A stretch of 64,000 nucleotides of DNA from Rhytidiadelphus loreus (GCA_947034895.1 OX344763.1:55737025-55801024), one strand, 5' to 3'; counted from the first letter of the stretch, positions 52,661 through 64,000 are shown. The notes: a model not told the origin generated them from the sequence alone. A program made the numbers and translations.

Positions 52661-55600
52661 TCATGCATTCAAAACAATATGCACGTTCGGGTAGTCACTG
52701 TCTATGATTTTGTGTGTGAAACTAAAAATTGGGGCAACGTTCTTGCCTTGTACTTTAATGACTGTTCAAAGAAATATAATGTCATGGAAATTAACGTAAA
52801 GAAAATGGTAAAACATGTTTGTGCAAGTTGCATTTATTTCTAAACTCATGCATTCAAAACAATATGCACGTTCGGGTAGTCACTGTCTATGATTTTGTGT
52901 GTGAAACTAAAAATTGGGGCAACGTTCTTGCCTTGTACTTTAATGACTGTTCAAAGAAATATAATGTCATGGAAATTAACGTAAAGAAAATGGTAAAACA
53001 TGTTTGTGCAAGTTGCATTTATTTCTAAACTCATGCATTCAAAACAATATGCACGTTCGGATAGTCATTGTCTATGATTTTGTGTGTGAAACTAAAAATT
53101 GGGGCAACGATCCTGCCTTGTACTTTAATGACTGTTCAAAGAAATATAATGTCATGGAAATTCATGTAAAGAAAATGGTAAAACATGTTTGTGCAAGTTG
53201 CATTTATTTCTAAACTCATGCATTCAAAACAATATGCACGTTCGGGTAGTCACTGTCTATGATTTTGTGTGTGAAACTAAAAATTGGGGCAACGTTCTTG
53301 CCTTGTACTTTAATGACTGTCCAAAAAAATATAATGCGAAGAAAATTCATGTAAAGAAAATGGTAAAACATGTTTGTGCAAGTTGCATTTATTTCTAAAC
53401 TCATGCATTCAAAACAATATGCACGTTCGGGTAGTCACTGTCTATGATTTTGTGTGTGAAACTAAAAATTGGGGCAACGTTCTTGCTTTGTACTTTAATG
53501 ACTGTTCAAAGAAATATAATGTCATGGAAATTCACGTAAAGAAAATGGTAAAACATGTTTGTGCAAGTTGCATTTATTTCTAAACTCATGCATTCAAAAC
53601 AATATGCACGTTCAGGTAGTCACTGTCTATGATTTTGTGTGTGAAACTAAAAATTGGGACAACGTTCTTGCCTTGTACTTTAATGACTGTCCAAAAAAAT
53701 ATACTGCGAAGAAAATTCATGTAAAGAAAATGGTAAAACATGTTTGTGCAAGTTGCATTTATTTCTAAACTCATGCATTCAAAACAATATGCACGTTCGG
53801 GTAGTCACTGTCTATGATTTTGTGTGTGAAACTAAAAATTTGGGCAACGTTCTTGCCTTGTACTTTAATGACTGTCCAAAAAAATATAATGCGAAGAAAA
53901 TTCATGTAAAGAAAATGGTAAAACATGTTTGTGCAAGTTGCATTTATTTCTAAACTCATGCATTCAAAACAATATGCACGTTCGGGTAGTCACTGTCTAT
54001 GATTTTGTGTGTGAAACTAAAAATTGGGGCAACGTTCTTGCCTTGTACTTTAATGACTGTTCAAAGAAATATAATGTCATGGAAATTCACGTAAAGAAAA
54101 TGGTAAAACATGTTTGTGCAAGTTGCATTTATTTCTAAACTCATGCATTCAAAACAATATGCACGTTCAGGTAGTCACTGTCTATGATTTTGTGTGTGAA
54201 ACTAAAAATTGGGACAACGTTCTTGCCTTGTACTTTAATGACTGTCCAAAAAAATATACTGCGAAGAAAATTCATGTAAAGAAAATGGTAAAACATGTTT
54301 GTGCAAGTTGCATTTATTTCTAAACTCATGCATTCAAAACAATATGCACGTTCGGGTAGTCACTGTCTATGATTTTGTGTGTGAAACTAAAAATTGGGAC
54401 AACGTTCTTGCCTTGTACTTTAATGACTGTCCAAAAAAATATACTGCGAAGAAAATTCATGTAAAGAAAATGGTAAAACATGTTTGTGCAAGTTGCATTT
54501 ATTTCTAAACTCATGCATTCAAAACAATATGCACGTTCGGGTAGTCACTGTCTATGATTTTGTGTGTGAAACTAAAAATTGGGGCAACGTTCTTGCCTTG
54601 TACTTTAATGACTGTCCAAAAAAATATAATGCGAAGAAAATTCATGTAAAGAAAATGGTAAAACATGTTTGTGCAAGTTGCATTTATTTCTAAACTCATG
54701 CATTCAAAACAATATGCACGTTCGGGTAGTCACTGTCTATGATTTTGTGTGTGAAACTAAAAATCGGGGCAACGTTCTTGCCTTGTACTTTAATGACTGT
54801 TCAAAGAAATATAATGTCATGGAAATTCACGTAAAGAAAATGGTAAAACATGTTTGTGCAAGTTGCATTTATTTCTAAACTCATGCATTCAAAACAATAT
54901 GCACGTTCGGGTAGTCACTGTCTATGATTTTGTGTGTGAAACTAAAAATTGGGACAACGTTCTTGCCTTGTACTTTAATGACTGTCCAAAAAAATATACT
55001 GCGAAGAAAATTCATGTAAAGAAAATGGTAAAACATGTTTGTGCAAGTTGCATTTATTTCTAAACTCATGCATTCAAAACAATATGCACGTTCGGGTAGT
55101 CACTGTCTATGATTTTGTGTGTGAAACTAAAAATTGGGGCAACGTTCTTGCCTTGTACTTTAATGACTGTTCAAAGAAATATAATGTCATGGAAATTAAC
55201 GTAAAGAAAATGGTAAAACATGTTTGTGCAAGTTGCATTTATTTCTAAACTCATGCATTCAAAACAATATGCACGTTCGGGTAGTCACTGTCTATGATTT
55301 TGTGTGTGAAACTAAAAATTGGGGCAACGTTCTTGCCTTGTACTTTAATGACTGTTCAAAGAAATATAATGTCATGGAAATTAACGTAAAGAAAATGGTA
55401 AAACATGTTTGTGCAAGTTGCATTTATTTCTAAACTCATGCATTCAAAACAATATGCACGTTCGGATAGTCATTGTCTATGATTTTGTGTGTGAAACTAA
55501 AAATTGGGGCAACGATCCTGCCTTGTACTTTAATGACTGTTCAAAGAAATATAATGTCATGGAAATTCATGTAAAGAAAATGGTAAAACATGTTTGTGCA

Positions 55601-57100
55601 AGTTGCATTTATTTCTAAACTCATGCATTCAAAACAATATGCACGTTCGGGTAGTCACTGTCTATGATTTTGTGTGTGAAACTAAAAATTGGGACAACGT
55701 TCTTGCCTTGTACTTTAATGACTGTCCAAAAAAATATACTGCGAAGAAAATTCATGTAAAGAAAATGGTAAAACATGTTTGTGCAAGTTGCATTTATTTC
55801 TAAACTCATGCATTCAAAACAATATGCACGTTCGGGTAGTCACTGTCTATGATTTTGTGTGTGAAACTAAAAATTGGGGCAACGTTCTTGCCTTGTACTT
55901 TAATGACTGTTCAAAGAAATATAATGTCATGGAAATTAACGTAAAGAAAATGGTAAAACATGTTTGTGCAAGTTGCATTTATTTCTAAACTCATGCATTC
56001 AAAACAATATGCACGTTCGGGTAGTCACTGTCTATGATTTTGTGTGTGAAACTAAAAATTGGGGCAACGTTCTTGCCTTGTACTTTAATGACTGTTCAAA
56101 GAAATATAATGTCATGGAAATTAACGTAAAGAAAATGGTAAAACATGTTTGTGCAAGTTGCATTTATTTCTAAACTCATGCATTCAAAACAATATGCACG
56201 TTCGGATAGTCATTGTCTATGATTTTGTGTGTGAAACTAAAAATTGGGGCAACGATCCTGCCTTGTACTTTAATGACTGTTCAAAGAAATATAATGTCAT
56301 GGAAATTCATGTAAAGAAAATGGTAAAACATGTTTGTGCAAGTTGCATTTATTTCTAAACTCATGCATTCAAAACAATATGCACGTTCGGGTAGTCACTG
56401 TCTATGATTTTGTGTGTGAAACTAAAAATTGGGGCAACGTTCTTGCCTTGTACTTTAATGACTGTCCAAAAAAATATAATGCGAAGAAAATTCATGTAAA
56501 GAAAATGGTAAAACATGTTTGTGCAAGTTGCATTTATTTCTAAACTCATGCATTCAAAACAATATGCACGTTCGGGTAGTCATTGTCTATGATTTTGTGT
56601 GTGAAACTAAAAATTGGGGCAACGTTCTTGCCTTGTACTTTAATGACTGTTCAAAGAAATATAATGTCATGGAAATTCACGTAAAGAAAATGGTAAAACA
56701 TGTTTGTGCAAGTTGCATTTATTTCTAAACTCATGCATTCAAAACAATATGCACGTTCAGGTAGTCACTGTCTATGATTTTGTGTGTGAAACTAAAAATT
56801 GGGACAACGTTCTTGCCTTGTACTTTAATGACTGTCCAAAAAAATATACTGCGAAGAAAATTCATGTAAAGAAAATGGTAAAACATGTTTGTGCAAGTTG
56901 CATTTATTTCTAAACTCATGCATTCAAAACAATATGCACGTTCGGGTAGTCACTGTCTATGATTTTGTGTGTGAAACTAAAAATTGGGACAACGTTCTTG
57001 CCTTGTACTTTAATGACTGTCCAAAAAAATATAATGCGAAGAAAATTCATGTAAAGAAAATGGTAAAACATGTTTGTGCAAGTTGCATTTATTTCTAAAC
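52661..57100. repeat. Domain with repeated 133A-133A-I trimers
   Basis: Two S units with 133A/135C (TTAACG) followed by one I unit occur at 52661-53215, 55066-55620 and 55806-56360. The six units 52661-53770 match 55806-56915 at offset 3145 (17 monomers). 53216-53770 and 53771-54325 form a P-S-T tandem trimer whose T carries 29A (TTCAGG) at 53614 and 54169; 29A also marks 56759. The P at 53771-53955 has T at position 71. Confidence 0.83.
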
Positions 57101-60100
57101 TCATGCATTCAAAACAATATGCACGTTCGGGTAGTCACTGTCTATGATTTTGTGTGTGAAACTAAAAATCGGGGCAACGTTTTTGCCTTGTACTTTAATG
57201 ACTGTTCAAAGGAATATAATGTCATGGAAATTCATGTAAAGAAAATGGTAAAACATGTTTGTGCAAGTTGCATTTATTTCTAAACTCATGCATTCAAAAC
57301 AATATGCACGTTCGGGTAGTCACTGTCTATGATTTTGTGTGTGAAACTAAAAATTGGGGCAACGTTCTTGCCTTGTACTTTAATGACTGTTCAAAGAAAT
57401 ATAATGTCATGGAAATTCACGTAAAGAAAATGGTAAAACATGTTTGTGCAAGTTGCATTTATTTCTAAACTCATGCATTCAAAACAATATGCACGTTCGG
57501 GTAGTCACTGTCTATGATTTTGTGTGTGAAACTAAAAATTGGGACAACGTTCTTGCCTTGTACTTTAATGACTGTCCAAAAAAATATACTGCGAAGAAAA
57601 TTCATGTAAAGAAAATGGTAAAACATGTTTGTGCAAGTTGCATTTATTTCTAAACTCATGCATTCAAAACAATATGCACGTTCGGGTAGTCACTGTCTAT
57701 GATTTTGTGTGTGAAACTAAAAATTGGGGCAACGTTCTTGCCTTGTACTTTAATGACTGTCCAAAAAAATATAATGCGAAGAAAATTCATGTAAAGAAAA
57801 TGGTAAAACATGTTTGTGCAAGTTGCATTTATTTCTAAACTCATGCATTCAAAACAATATGCACGTTCGGGTAGTCACTGTCTATGATTTTGTGTGTGAA
57901 ACTAAAAATCGGGGCAACGTTCTTGCCTTGTACTTTAATGACTGTTCAAAGAAATATAATGTCATGGAAATTCACGTAAAGAAAATGGTAAAACATGTTT
58001 GTGCAAGTTGCATTTATTTCTAAACTCATGCATTCAAAACAATATGCACGTTCGGGTAGTCACTGTCTATGATTTTGTGTGTGAAACTAAAAATTGGGGC
58101 AACGTTCTTGCCTTGTACTTTAATGACTGTCCAAAAAAATATAATGCGAAGAAAATTCATGTAAAGAAAATGGTAAAACATGTTTGTGCAAGTTGCATTT
58201 ATTTCTAAACTCATGCATTCAAAACAATATGCACGTTCGGATAGTCACTGTCTATGATTTTGTGTGTGAAACTAAAAATTGGGGCAACGTTCTTGCCTTG
58301 TACTTTAATGACTGTTCAAAGAAATATAATGTCATGGAAATTCATGTAAAGAAAATGGTAAAACATGTTTGTGCAAGTTGCATTTATTCCTAAACTCATG
58401 CATTCAAAACAATATGCACGTTCGGATAGTCACTGTCTATGATTTTGTGCGTGAAACTAAAAATCGGGGCAACGTTCTTGCCTTGTACTTTAATGACTAT
58501 TCAAAAAAATATAATGTCATGGAAATTCATGTAAAGAAAATGGTAAAACATGTTTGTGCAAGTTGCATTTATTTCTAAACTCATGCATTCAAAACAATAT
58601 GCACGTTCGGGTAGTCACTGTCTATGATTTTGTGTGTGAAACTAAAAATTGGGGCAACGTTCTTGCCTTGTACTTTAATGACTGTCCAAAAAAATATAAT
58701 GCGAAGAAAATTCATGTAAAGAAAATGGTAAAACATGTTTGTGCAAGTTGCATTTATTTCTAAACTCATGCATTCAAAACAATATGCACGTTCGGGTAGT
58801 CACTGTCTATGATTTTGTGTGTGAAACTAAAAATTGGGGCAACGTTCTTGCCTTGTACTTTAATGACTGTTCAAAGAAATATAATGTCATGGAAATTCAC
58901 GTGAAGAAAATGGTAAAACATGTTTGTGCAAGTTGCATTTATTTCTAAACTCATGCATTCAAAACAATATGCACGTTCGGGTAGTCACTGTCTATGATTT
59001 TGTGTGTGAAACTAAAAATTGGGACAACGTTCTTGCCTTGTACTTTAATGACTGTCCAAAAAAATATACTGCGAAGAAAATTCATGTAAAGAAAATGGTA
59101 AAACATGTTTGTGCAAGTTGCATTTATTTCTAAACTCATGCATTCAAAACAATATGCACGTTCGGGTAGTCACTGTCCATGATTTTGTGTGTGAAACTAA
59201 AAATTGGGACAACGTTCTTGCCTTGTACTTTAATGACTGTCCAAAAAAATATACTGCGAAGAAAATTCATGTAAAGAAAATGGTAAAACATGTTTGTGCA
59301 AGTTGCATTTATTTCTAAACTCATGCATTCAAAACAATATGCACGTTCGGGTAGTCACTGTCTATGATTTTGTGTGTGAAACTAAAAATTGGGGCAACGT
59401 TCTTGCCTTGTACTTTAATGACTGTTCAAAGAAATATAATGTCATGGAAATTCATGTAAAGAAAATGGTAAAACATGTTTGTGCAAGTTGCATTTATTCC
59501 TAAACTCATGCATTCAAAACAATATGCACGTTCGGATAGTCACTGTCTATGATTTTGTGCGTGAAACTAAAAATCGGGGCAACGTTCTTGCCTTGTACTT
59601 TAATGACTATTCAAAAAAATATAATGTCATGGAAATTCATGTAAAGAAAATGGTAAAACATGTTTGTGCAAGTTGCATTTATTTCTAAACTCATGCATTC
59701 AAAACAATATGCACGTTCAGGTAGTCACTGTCTATGATTTTGTGTGTGAAACTAAAAATTGGGGCAACGTTCTTGCCTTGTACTTTAATGACTATTCAAA
59801 GGAATATAATGTCATGGAAATTAATGTAAAGAAAATGGTAAAACATGTTTGTGCAAGTTGCACTTATTTCTAAACTCATGCATTCAAAACAATATGCACG
59901 TTCGGGTAGTCACTGTCTATGATTTTGTGTGTGAAACTAAAAATTGGGGCAACGTTCTTGCCTTGTACTTTAATGACTGTCCAAAAAAATATACTGCGAA
60001 GAAAATTCATGTAAAGAAAATGGTAAAACATGTTTGTGCAAGTTGCATTTATTTCTAAACTCATGCATTCAAAACAATATGCACGTTCGGGTAGTCACTG

Positions 60101-63100
60101 TCTATGATTTTGTGTGTGAAACTAAAAATTGGGACAACGTTCTTGCCTTGTACTTTAATGACTGTCCAAAAAAATATACTGCGAAGAAAATTCATGTAAA
60201 GAAAATGGTAAAACATGTTTGTGCAAGTTGCATTTATTTCTAAACTCATGCATTCAAAACAATATGCACGTTCAGGTAGTCACTGTCTATGATTTTGTGT
60301 GTGAAACTAAAAATTGGGGCAACGTTCTTGCCTTGTACTTTAATGACTATTCAAAGGAATATAATGTCATGGAAATTAATGTAAAGAAAATGGTAAAACA
60401 TGTTTGTGCAAGTTGCACTTATTTCTAAACTCATGCATTCAAAACAATATGCACGTTTGGGTAGTCACTGTCTATGATTTTGTGTGTGAAACTAAAAATT
60501 GGGGCAACGTTCTTGCCTTGTACTTTAATGACTGTCCAAAAAAATATACTGCGAAGAAAATTCATGTAAAGAAAATGGTAAAACATGTTTGTGCAAGTTG
60601 CATTTATTTCTAAACTCATGCATTCAAAACAATATGCACGTTCGGGTAGTCACTGTCTATGATTTTGTGTGTGAAACTAAAAATTGGGGCAACGTTCTTG
60701 CCTTGTACTTTAATGACTGTCCAAAAAAATATAATGCGAAGAAAATTCATGTAAAGAAAATGGTAAAACATGTTTGTGCAAGTTGAATTTATTTCTAAAC
60801 TCATGCATTCAAAACAATATGCACGTTCGGGTAGTCACTGTCTATGATTTTGTGTGTGAAACTAAAAATTGGGGCAACGTTCTTGCCTTGTACTTTAATG
60901 ACTGTTCAAAGAAATATAATGTCATGGAAATTCACGTAAAGAAAATGGTAAAACATGTTTGTGCAAGTTGCATTTATTTCTAAACTCATGCATTCAAAAC
61001 AATATGCACGTTCGGGTAGTCACTGTCTATGATTTTGTGTGTGAAACTAAAAATTGGGACAACGTTCTTGCCTTGTACTTTAATGACTGTCCAAAAAAAT
61101 ATACTGCGAAGAAAATTCATGTAAAGAAAATGGTAAAACATGTTTGTGCAAGTTGCATTTATTTCTAAACTCATGCATTCAAAACAATATGCACGTTCGG
61201 GTAGTCACTGTCTATGATTTTGTGTGTGAAACTAAAAATTGGGACAACGTTCTTGCCTTGTACTTTAATGACTGTCCAAAAAAATATACTGCGAAGAAAA
61301 TTCATGTAAAGAAAATGGTAAAACATGTTTGTGCAAGTTGCATTTATTTCTAAACTCATGCATTCAAAACAATATGCACGTTCGGGTAGTCACTGTCTAT
61401 GATTTTGTGTGTGAAACTAAAAATCGGGGCAACGTTCTTGCCTTGTACTTTAATGACTGTTCAAAGGAATATAATGTCATGGAAATTCAGGTAAAGAAAA
61501 TGGTAAAACATGTTTGTGCAAGTTGCATTTATTTCTAAACTCATGCATTCAAAACAATATGCACGTTCGGGTAGTCACTGTCTATGATTTTGTGTGTGAA
61601 ACTAAAAATTGGGGCAACGTTCTTGCCTTGTACTTTAATGACTGTTCAAAGAAATATAATGTCATGGAAATTCACGTAAAGAAAATGGTAAAACATGTTT
61701 GTGCAAGTTGCATTTATTTCTAAACTCATGCATTCAAAACAATATGCACGTTCGGGTAGTCACTGTCTATGATTTTGTGTGTGAAACTAAAAATTGGGAC
61801 AACGTTCTTGCCTTGTACTTTAATGACTGTCCAAAAAAATATACTGCGAAGAAAATTCATGTAAAGAAAATGGTAAAACATGTTTGTGCAAGTTGCATTT
61901 ATTTCTAAACTCATGCATTCAAAACAATATGCACGTTCGGGTAGTCACTGTCTATGATTTTGTGTGTGAAACTAAAAATTGGGGCAACGTTCTTGCCTTG
62001 TACTTTAATGACTGTCCAAAAAAATATAATGCGAAGAAAATTCATGTAAAGAAAATGGTAAAACATGTTTGTGCAAGTTGCATTTATTTCTAAACTCATG
62101 CATTCAAAACAATATGCACGTTCGGGTAGTCACTGTCTATGATTTTGTGTGTGAAACTAAAAATTGGGGCAACGTTCTTGCCTTGTACTTTAATGACTGT
62201 TCAAAGAAATATAATGTCATGGAAATTCATGTAAAGAAAATGGTAAAACATGTTTGTGCAAGTTGCATTTATTTCTAAACTCATGCATTCAAAACAATAT
62301 GCACGTTCGGGTAGTCACTGTCTATGATTTTGTGTGTGAAACTAAAAATTGGGGCAACGTTCTTGCCTTGTACTTTAATGACTGTTCAAAGAAATATAAT
62401 GTCATGGAAATTCATGTAAAGAAAATGGTAAAACATGTTTGTGCAAGTTGCATTTATTCCTAAACTCATGCATTCAAAACAATATGCACGTTCGGATAGT
62501 CACTGTCTATGATTTTGTGCGTGAAACTAAAAATCGGGGCAACGTTCTTGCCTTGTACTTTAATGACTATTCAAAAAAATATAATGTCATGGAAATTCAT
62601 GTAAAGAAAATGGTAAAACATGTTTGTGCAAGTTGCATTTATTTCTAAACTCATGCATTCAAAACAATATGCACGTTCGGATAGTCACTGTCTATGATTT
62701 TGTGTGTGAAACTAAAAATTGGGGCAACGTTCTTGCCTTGTACTTTAATGACTGTCCAAAAAAATATAATGCGATGGAAATTCATGTAAAGAAAATGGTA
62801 AAACATGTTTGTGCAAGTTGCATTTATTTCTAAACTCATGCATTCAAAACAATATGCACGTTCGGGTAGTCACTGTCTATGATTTTGTGTGTGAAACTAA
62901 AAATTGGGGCAACGTTCTTGCCTTGTACTTTAATGACTGTCCAAAAAAATATAATGCGAAGGAAATTCATGTAAAGAAAATGGTAAAACATGTTTGTGCA
63001 AGTTGCACTTATTTCTAAACTCATGCATTCAAAACAATATGCACGTTCGGGTAGTCACTGTCTATGATTTTGTGTGTGAAACTAAAAATTGGGGCAACGT

Positions 63101-63390
63101 TCTTGCCTTGTACTTTAATGACTGTCCAAAAAAATATAATGCGAAGAAAATTCATGTAAAGAAAATGGTAAAACATGTTTGTGCAAGTTGCATTTATTTC
63201 TAAACTCATGCATTCAAAACAATATGCACGTTCGGGTAGTCACTGTCTATGATTTTGTGTGTGAAACTAAAAATTGGGGCAACGTTCTTGCCTTGTACTT
63301 TAATGACTGTTCGAAGAAATATAATGTCATGGAAATTCATGTAAAGAAAATGGTAAAACATGTTTGTGCAAGTTGCATTTATTTCTAAAC
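57101..63390. repeat. Right mixed domain, return of 104A variants
   Basis: 104A units (GACTATTC), common in the left 14 kb and almost absent between, return at 58396, 59506, 59691, 60246 and 62466. 59691-60060 and 60246-60615 are a repeated pair in a 555-base period (a unit with 29A, 112G, 133A and 173C, then a 119C unit). 57101-57840 matches 61356-62095 at offset 4255 (23 monomers). Each of 58396, 59506 and 62466 is preceded by the same S with 179C. CpG-loss changes are frequent: 29A at 59719 and 60274, and 28T at 60458. Confidence 0.8.
62651..63020. repeat. Two adjacent monomers intermediate between P and S haplotypes
   Basis: In 62651-62835 the 121-127 block reads GCGATGG: P bases at 106, 122 and 123 and S bases at 125 and 127. 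In 62836-63020 it reads GCGAAGG: P except 127G at 62962. The unit on the left (62466-62650) is fully S and the unit on the right (63021-63205) fully P, so the four form a graded series. Conversion tracts ending at different points in neighbouring units would explain this; retained ancestral intermediates are the alternative. Confidence 0.75.
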
Positions 63391-63575
63391 TCATGAATTC
63401 AAAACAATATGCACGTTCGGGTAGTCAGTTTGAATGATTTTGTGCATGAAACTAAAAATTAGGGCAATGTTCCTGCCTTGTACTTTAATGACTGTCCAAA
63501 AAAATATAATGCGAAGAAAATTCATGTAAAGAAAATGGTAAAACATGTTTGTGCAAGTTGCATTTATTTCTAAAC
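63391..63575. repeat. Most diverged monomer, mosaic
   Basis: Length is the standard 185 bases, but ten substitutions against the P reference lie in its first 83 positions: 63396 C to A (creating GAATTC), 63428, 63430, 63432, 63433, 63445, 63446, 63461, 63468 and 63473. Positions 84-185 match the P class. Most other monomers differ from their own class by none or one private base. The sharp step points to a conversion tract or crossover with a diverged satellite subfamily rather than gradual mutation. 83C at 63473 is shared with the I and Q classes. Confidence 0.9.
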
Positions 63576-64000
63576 TCATGCATTCAAAACAATATGCACG
63601 TTCGGGTAGTCACTGTCTATGATTTTGTGTGTGAAACTAAAAATTGGGGCAACGTTCTTGCCTTGTACTTTAATGACTGTCCAAAAAAATATAATGCGAA
63701 GAAAATTCATGTAAAGAAAATGGTAAAACATGTTTGTGCAAGTTACATTTATTTCTAAACTCATGCATTCAAAACAATATGCACGTTCGGGTAGTCACTG
63801 TCTATGATTTTGTGTGTGAAACTAAAAATTGGGGCAACGTTCTTGCCTTGTACTTTAATGACTGTCCAAAAAAATATAATGCGAAGAAAATTCATGTAAA
63901 GAAAATGGTAAAACATGTTTGTGCAAGTTACATTTATTTCTAAACTCATGCATTCAAAACAATATGCACGTTCGGGTAGTCACTGTCTATGATTTTGTGT
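63576..64000. repeat. Right end of window: two P units sharing a private base, plus partial unit
   Basis: The units 63576-63760 and 63761-63945 are P class and both carry 170 G to A (AGTTACATT) at 63745 and 63930, seen nowhere else in the window. They therefore look like a recent single-monomer duplication. The final 55 bases, 63946-64000, are the start of another unit cut by the window edge, so the array continues. Confidence 0.92.

Larger units (their letters stand above)
1..64000. repeat. Satellite DNA array, 185-bp monomer, head-to-tail, fills the window
   Basis: Every landmark word recurs at exactly 185-base spacing from the first to the last base; for example TCATGCATTC stands at 121, 306, 491 and so on to 63946. 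There are 345 complete monomers plus 120 bases at the left and 55 at the right, all in one orientation and with no length variant. Base composition of the common monomer is about 33% G+C. Pairs of monomers differ by 0 to about 10 substitutions. Such length, homogeneity and HOR order are typical of centromeric or pericentromeric satellites of plants and animals; that role is inferred, because no centromere protein site or flanking sequence is visible. The monomer is not one I recognise. Orientation is arbitrary, so no strand is given. Confidence 0.99.

Noticed and set aside
94..63943. A 69-residue open frame on the + strand in nearly every monomer (beginning M-C-K-L-H-L)
   Set aside because: It starts at TTG, not ATG, overlaps the next copy by 25 bases in another frame (185 is not a multiple of 3), and has no ribosome-binding or promoter context. 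Nearly all class-defining variants change the residue, with few silent ones, and stops occur in some units (12437, 24112, 30762, 34842, 60786). It is a by-product of the repeat.
121..63949. A 62-residue ATG-started open frame on the - strand in many monomers
   Set aside because: It lies antisense inside the same monomer, is present in P-type and some S-type units and absent in others because of one-base differences, and shows no sign of codon constraint.
1..64000. CRISPR array
   Set aside because: There are no short repeats with unique spacers; the entire 185-base unit is conserved, and no cas-like gene is present.
1..64000. Tandem RNA gene cluster (5S, snRNA or tRNA-like)
   Set aside because: GTTCGGGT at monomer 25-32 has a slight likeness to a Pol III B box, but there is no matching A box at proper spacing, no terminator T-run after it, no cloverleaf, and no conserved transcribed part against a variable spacer.
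1..64000. Transposable element or insertion within the array
   Set aside because: The 185-base register is never interrupted, so nothing is inserted; no terminal repeats or target-site duplications are seen.
1..64000. Assembly artefact or collapsed repeat copied many times
   Set aside because: Private single-base variants, graded classes and several different duplication offsets are not what a looped assembly error would give. Individual duplications could still be assembly joins, and only spanning reads could settle that.
1..64000. Bacterial, phage or organelle origin
   Set aside because: No genes, promoters or operons occur in 64 kb, and a homogeneous nucleosome-sized satellite with HORs is a eukaryotic nuclear pattern.

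Overview
The whole 64 kb window is one uninterrupted satellite DNA array. A 185-bp monomer repeats head to tail with perfect register: taking position 1 of the monomer as TCATGCATTC, units start at 121 + 185k for k = 0 to 344. This gives 345 complete monomers, a 120-base partial unit at the left (monomer positions 66-185) and a 55-base partial unit at the right. I found no insertion or deletion, transposable element, unique spacer, RNA gene or credible protein gene. Both window edges lie inside the array, so its true length and flanks are unknown. The monomer is about 33% G+C (61 of 185 bases in the common form). Its length, near one nucleosome plus linker, and its higher-order repeat (HOR) structure fit a eukaryotic nuclear satellite, probably centromeric or pericentromeric, from a plant or animal. 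I do not recognise the family and cannot name the organism.

Monomers differ at roughly 30 recurrent diagnostic positions. The main classes are as follows. P: 106C with GCGAAGAA at 121-128. S: 106T with GTCATGGA at 121-128. T: P-like with 74A and 119C. A/B: 55C with 104A (GACTATTC), with or without 133A. Q: usually 15G, with 46A. L: 184T in the preceding unit, 31A, 112G. I: 31A with 38T, 80A and 83C. R: 55C with 70C. C: 56A with 72C. P and S differ at about 7 of 185 sites and P and T at 2, so the whole array is young and well homogenised.

Layout: 1-6040 is a mixed A/B, S and P region with short trimer repeats. 6041-13625 is a 7-monomer HOR (1295 bp) with 5- and 6-monomer deletion forms. 13626-20100 is a transition zone where 80A/83C (I/Q) and 74A (T) variants first appear. 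20101-24540 is an S-T-P trimer HOR (555 bp). 24541-31200 holds a 7-monomer tandem duplication inside a larger duplication with 19-monomer (3515 bp) offset. 31201-36380 holds two successive exact-order tandem duplications, one of 7 and one of 9 monomers. 36381-40450 is mixed. 40451-48220 is marked by C monomers and 10- and 11-monomer offset copies. 48221-52660 is marked by an R variant with 64G. 52661-57100 has repeated 133A-133A-I trimers. 57101-63390 regains left-end (104A) variants. 63391-63575 is the single most diverged monomer, followed by near-consensus units.

There are no cooperating genes to describe. The biology visible here is recombination: nested duplications in whole-monomer steps, monomers that are crossover chimeras, and marker cassettes spread through the array. 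These are the expected products of in-register unequal exchange or gene conversion in a centromere-type satellite.
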